A DNA stretch of 23,345 nt from a virus, in the IMG/VR virus record IMGVR_UViG_3300017956_005733, positions 1-23,345 of that record. One strand, 5' to 3'. The notes beneath the pieces are model-generated. The model saw nothing but the letters and a program-made list of their open reading frames with translations, had not been told where the DNA came from and made no database searches. The position numbers were made by a program, and so were the translations under genes. Shown here in pieces: positions 22,597 through 23,345 of this stretch; position 1 is the first letter of the stretch; each line of letters opens with the position of its first letter.

Positions 22597-22986
22597 TTAC
22601 CATTTCTTTATAGGACAATGCTGATCAGCCCAGTCAAGCTTGCTAATAAACTTAGCTTTAGCCTTGATTGGGCATCCGCATTTAGTACACACGCTATCAT
22701 TAAAAAATTCGCACGCTTGACATATTCTGTATCTTTTATTTCTTAAAAATGGGGATGATCTCTTACCTCCGGTTTTAATATGATGATACAAGGAATGTGA
22801 GAAATTTTTAATCTTTGTATATATTCCTGGCGGACTCAGCTTCGCATGAATATTACCAGAACATGGTATAATAGGTAATTCTTCCATCTCTATTGGAGCT
22901 TTTAAGATATTGTGACAAGTAATGCATTTGTATTGATTGTATTGGTCATCAATGCGTTTTTCAAATTGAAATTGACATGTATTCAT
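22597..22986 (-). CDS. Cys-rich zinc-binding protein, minus strand
   Basis: A 129-residue protein. An N-terminal knuckle (YKCITCHNIL) and later Cys precede a C-terminal module RICQACEFFNDSVCTKCGCP, then IKAKAKF and HCPIKKW. The order C-x2-C, C-x2-C-x-C and a final C-P-x3-W is a recurrent small zinc domain in phage proteins, often near virion genes. The start at 22986 has GAGA-type Shine-Dalgarno sequence (AAGAGATATT before the ATG on its strand). It ends against the plus-strand zinc-ribbon gene and is eight bases downstream of the Thr-Pro protein gene, so the two minus genes probably form one unit. Confidence 0.75.
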   Translation of the reverse strand: MNTCQFQFEKRIDDQYNQYKCITCHNILKAPIEMEELPIIPCSGNIHAKLSPPGIYTKIKNFSHSLYHHIKTGGKRSSPFLRNKRYRICQACEFFNDSVCTKCGCPIKAKAKFISKLDWADQHCPIKKW

Positions 22987-22994
22987 AATATCTC

Positions 22995-23345
22995 TTAACC
23001 TTGATCTTGTTGTGTCTTAGAAGGGGTTGGCGTTGGCGTTTTGGTTCTTGTCGGGGTTGGGATTGGCGTTTCGGTTCTTGTCGGAGTTGGGGTTTTGGTT
23101 CTTGTCGGTGTTGGAGTTTTGGTTTTTGTTGGTGTTGGAGTTAGCGTTAATTCTGGTATTGATGAACACTGTAATATAACAGATTTTGCCAATGAACGCT
23201 TTTCTGCAGGATCAGAAATCCTATATAGCCAAGCAAGCTCATCAATTACATATCTTGTTTTGCGTTCTAATCTACCAAAAATATTTTCTGGCGGCTCAAT
23301 ACAAAGCTCTGACGCTGACGGAGGTGGTGGTGTTGTTGGTATACC
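22995..23345 (-). CDS. Thr-Pro repeat protein, C-terminal part (5' end outside window)
   Basis: The minus-strand frame is open from base 23345 to the stop at 22995-22997, giving at least 116 residues; an apparent TTG start at 23192 is internal. The visible protein has a Pro-rich start (PTTPPPPSAS), a short folded-looking part (RKTRYVIDELAWLYRISDPA), and about 40 residues of TPTPTRTK-type repeats ending SKTQQDQG. Such low-complexity Thr-Pro tails occur in phage virion proteins as flexible or glycosylated spacers. The function is unknown. Confidence 0.7.
   Translation of the reverse strand, partial: GIPTTPPPPSASELCIEPPENIFGRLERKTRYVIDELAWLYRISDPAEKRSLAKSVILQCSSIPELTLTPTPTKTKTPTPTRTKTPTPTRTETPIPTPTRTKTPTPTPSKTQQDQG
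23022..23149. repeat. 24-bp tandem repeat encoding Thr-Pro octapeptides
   Basis: Copies of GGTTCTTGTCGG start at 23043, 23073 and 23097, and a variant GGTTTTTGTTGG starts at 23121; spacings are 30, 24 and 24 bases. The unit encodes TPTPTRTK on the minus strand, the 30-base interval adding one extra Thr-Pro pair. In-frame spacing shows that the repeat is kept for its protein product and can expand or contract by slippage. Confidence 0.85.

Noticed and set aside
23022-23149. CRISPR array
   Set aside because: The units are contiguous, degenerate and in frame with a Thr-Pro protein; there are no unique spacers.
22995-23192. A complete 65-residue Thr-Pro protein starting at TTG 23192
   Set aside because: The frame stays open to the window edge with protein-like sequence upstream, so it is the end of a longer protein.

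Overview
The window reads as part of the replication and recombination region of an AT-rich, double-stranded DNA tailed bacteriophage, probably from an environmental sample. I see no chromosomal housekeeping genes, rRNA or tRNA. About 31 genes run head to tail on the plus strand from base 1 to 22596, mostly joined by ATGA or TAATG stop/start overlaps, followed by two genes on the minus strand. The host cannot be named from sequence. The only strong promoter has the bacterial sigma-70 consensus, so the host is a bacterium with an ordinary vegetative RNA polymerase.

Layout. (1) 1-3076: a 5'-truncated HNH endonuclease and a run of small proteins, including an FmdB-type zinc ribbon sandwiched between two divergent paralogues, an HTH-like protein and another zinc ribbon. 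(2) 3063-9196: the core DNA machinery, namely a RecA/UvsX recombinase, a Vsr-like PD-(D/E)XK nuclease, a UvsY-like mediator candidate, DnaB helicase, TOPRIM primase, a T4 gp1-like dNMP kinase and a Cas4/RecB-type nuclease that seems to begin at an ATT codon. (3) 9208-9816: a sulfotransferase-like P-loop protein. (4) 9816-14179: a bacterial-type DNA polymerase III alpha subunit split into two genes (PHP plus palm; fingers plus OB domain), with a small protein and a DnaQ-like DEDDh exonuclease encoded between the halves. (5) 14176-14682: SSB in its own transcription unit, with a perfect TTGACA-17-TATAAT promoter and a strong intrinsic terminator. (6) 14685-20791: a GT4 glycosyltransferase carrying a zinc-ribbon insertion, then seven mostly unrecognised, very AT-rich genes, some resembling glycosyltransferase, methyltransferase or nucleotidyltransferase folds; probably a glycan-modification cassette. 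(7) 20772-22596: a Vsr/EDxHD-type homing endonuclease with a NUMOD3-like segment, a single-strand annealing protein candidate and a conserved phage zinc ribbon. (8) 22597-23345, minus strand: a Cys-rich protein and the C-terminus of a Thr-Pro repeat protein, probably the edge of another phage module.

Together regions 2, 4 and 5 supply most of a self-contained replisome: helicase, primase, polymerase, proofreading exonuclease and SSB. Next to it sit a recombination set (recombinase, mediator, nucleases, annealing protein) and a nucleotide kinase. The most striking features are the split polymerase with its exonuclease gene lodged between the halves, the separately transcribed ssb, and the orphan cassette at 16352-20791. 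All assignments come from reading motifs by eye; no database search was run.
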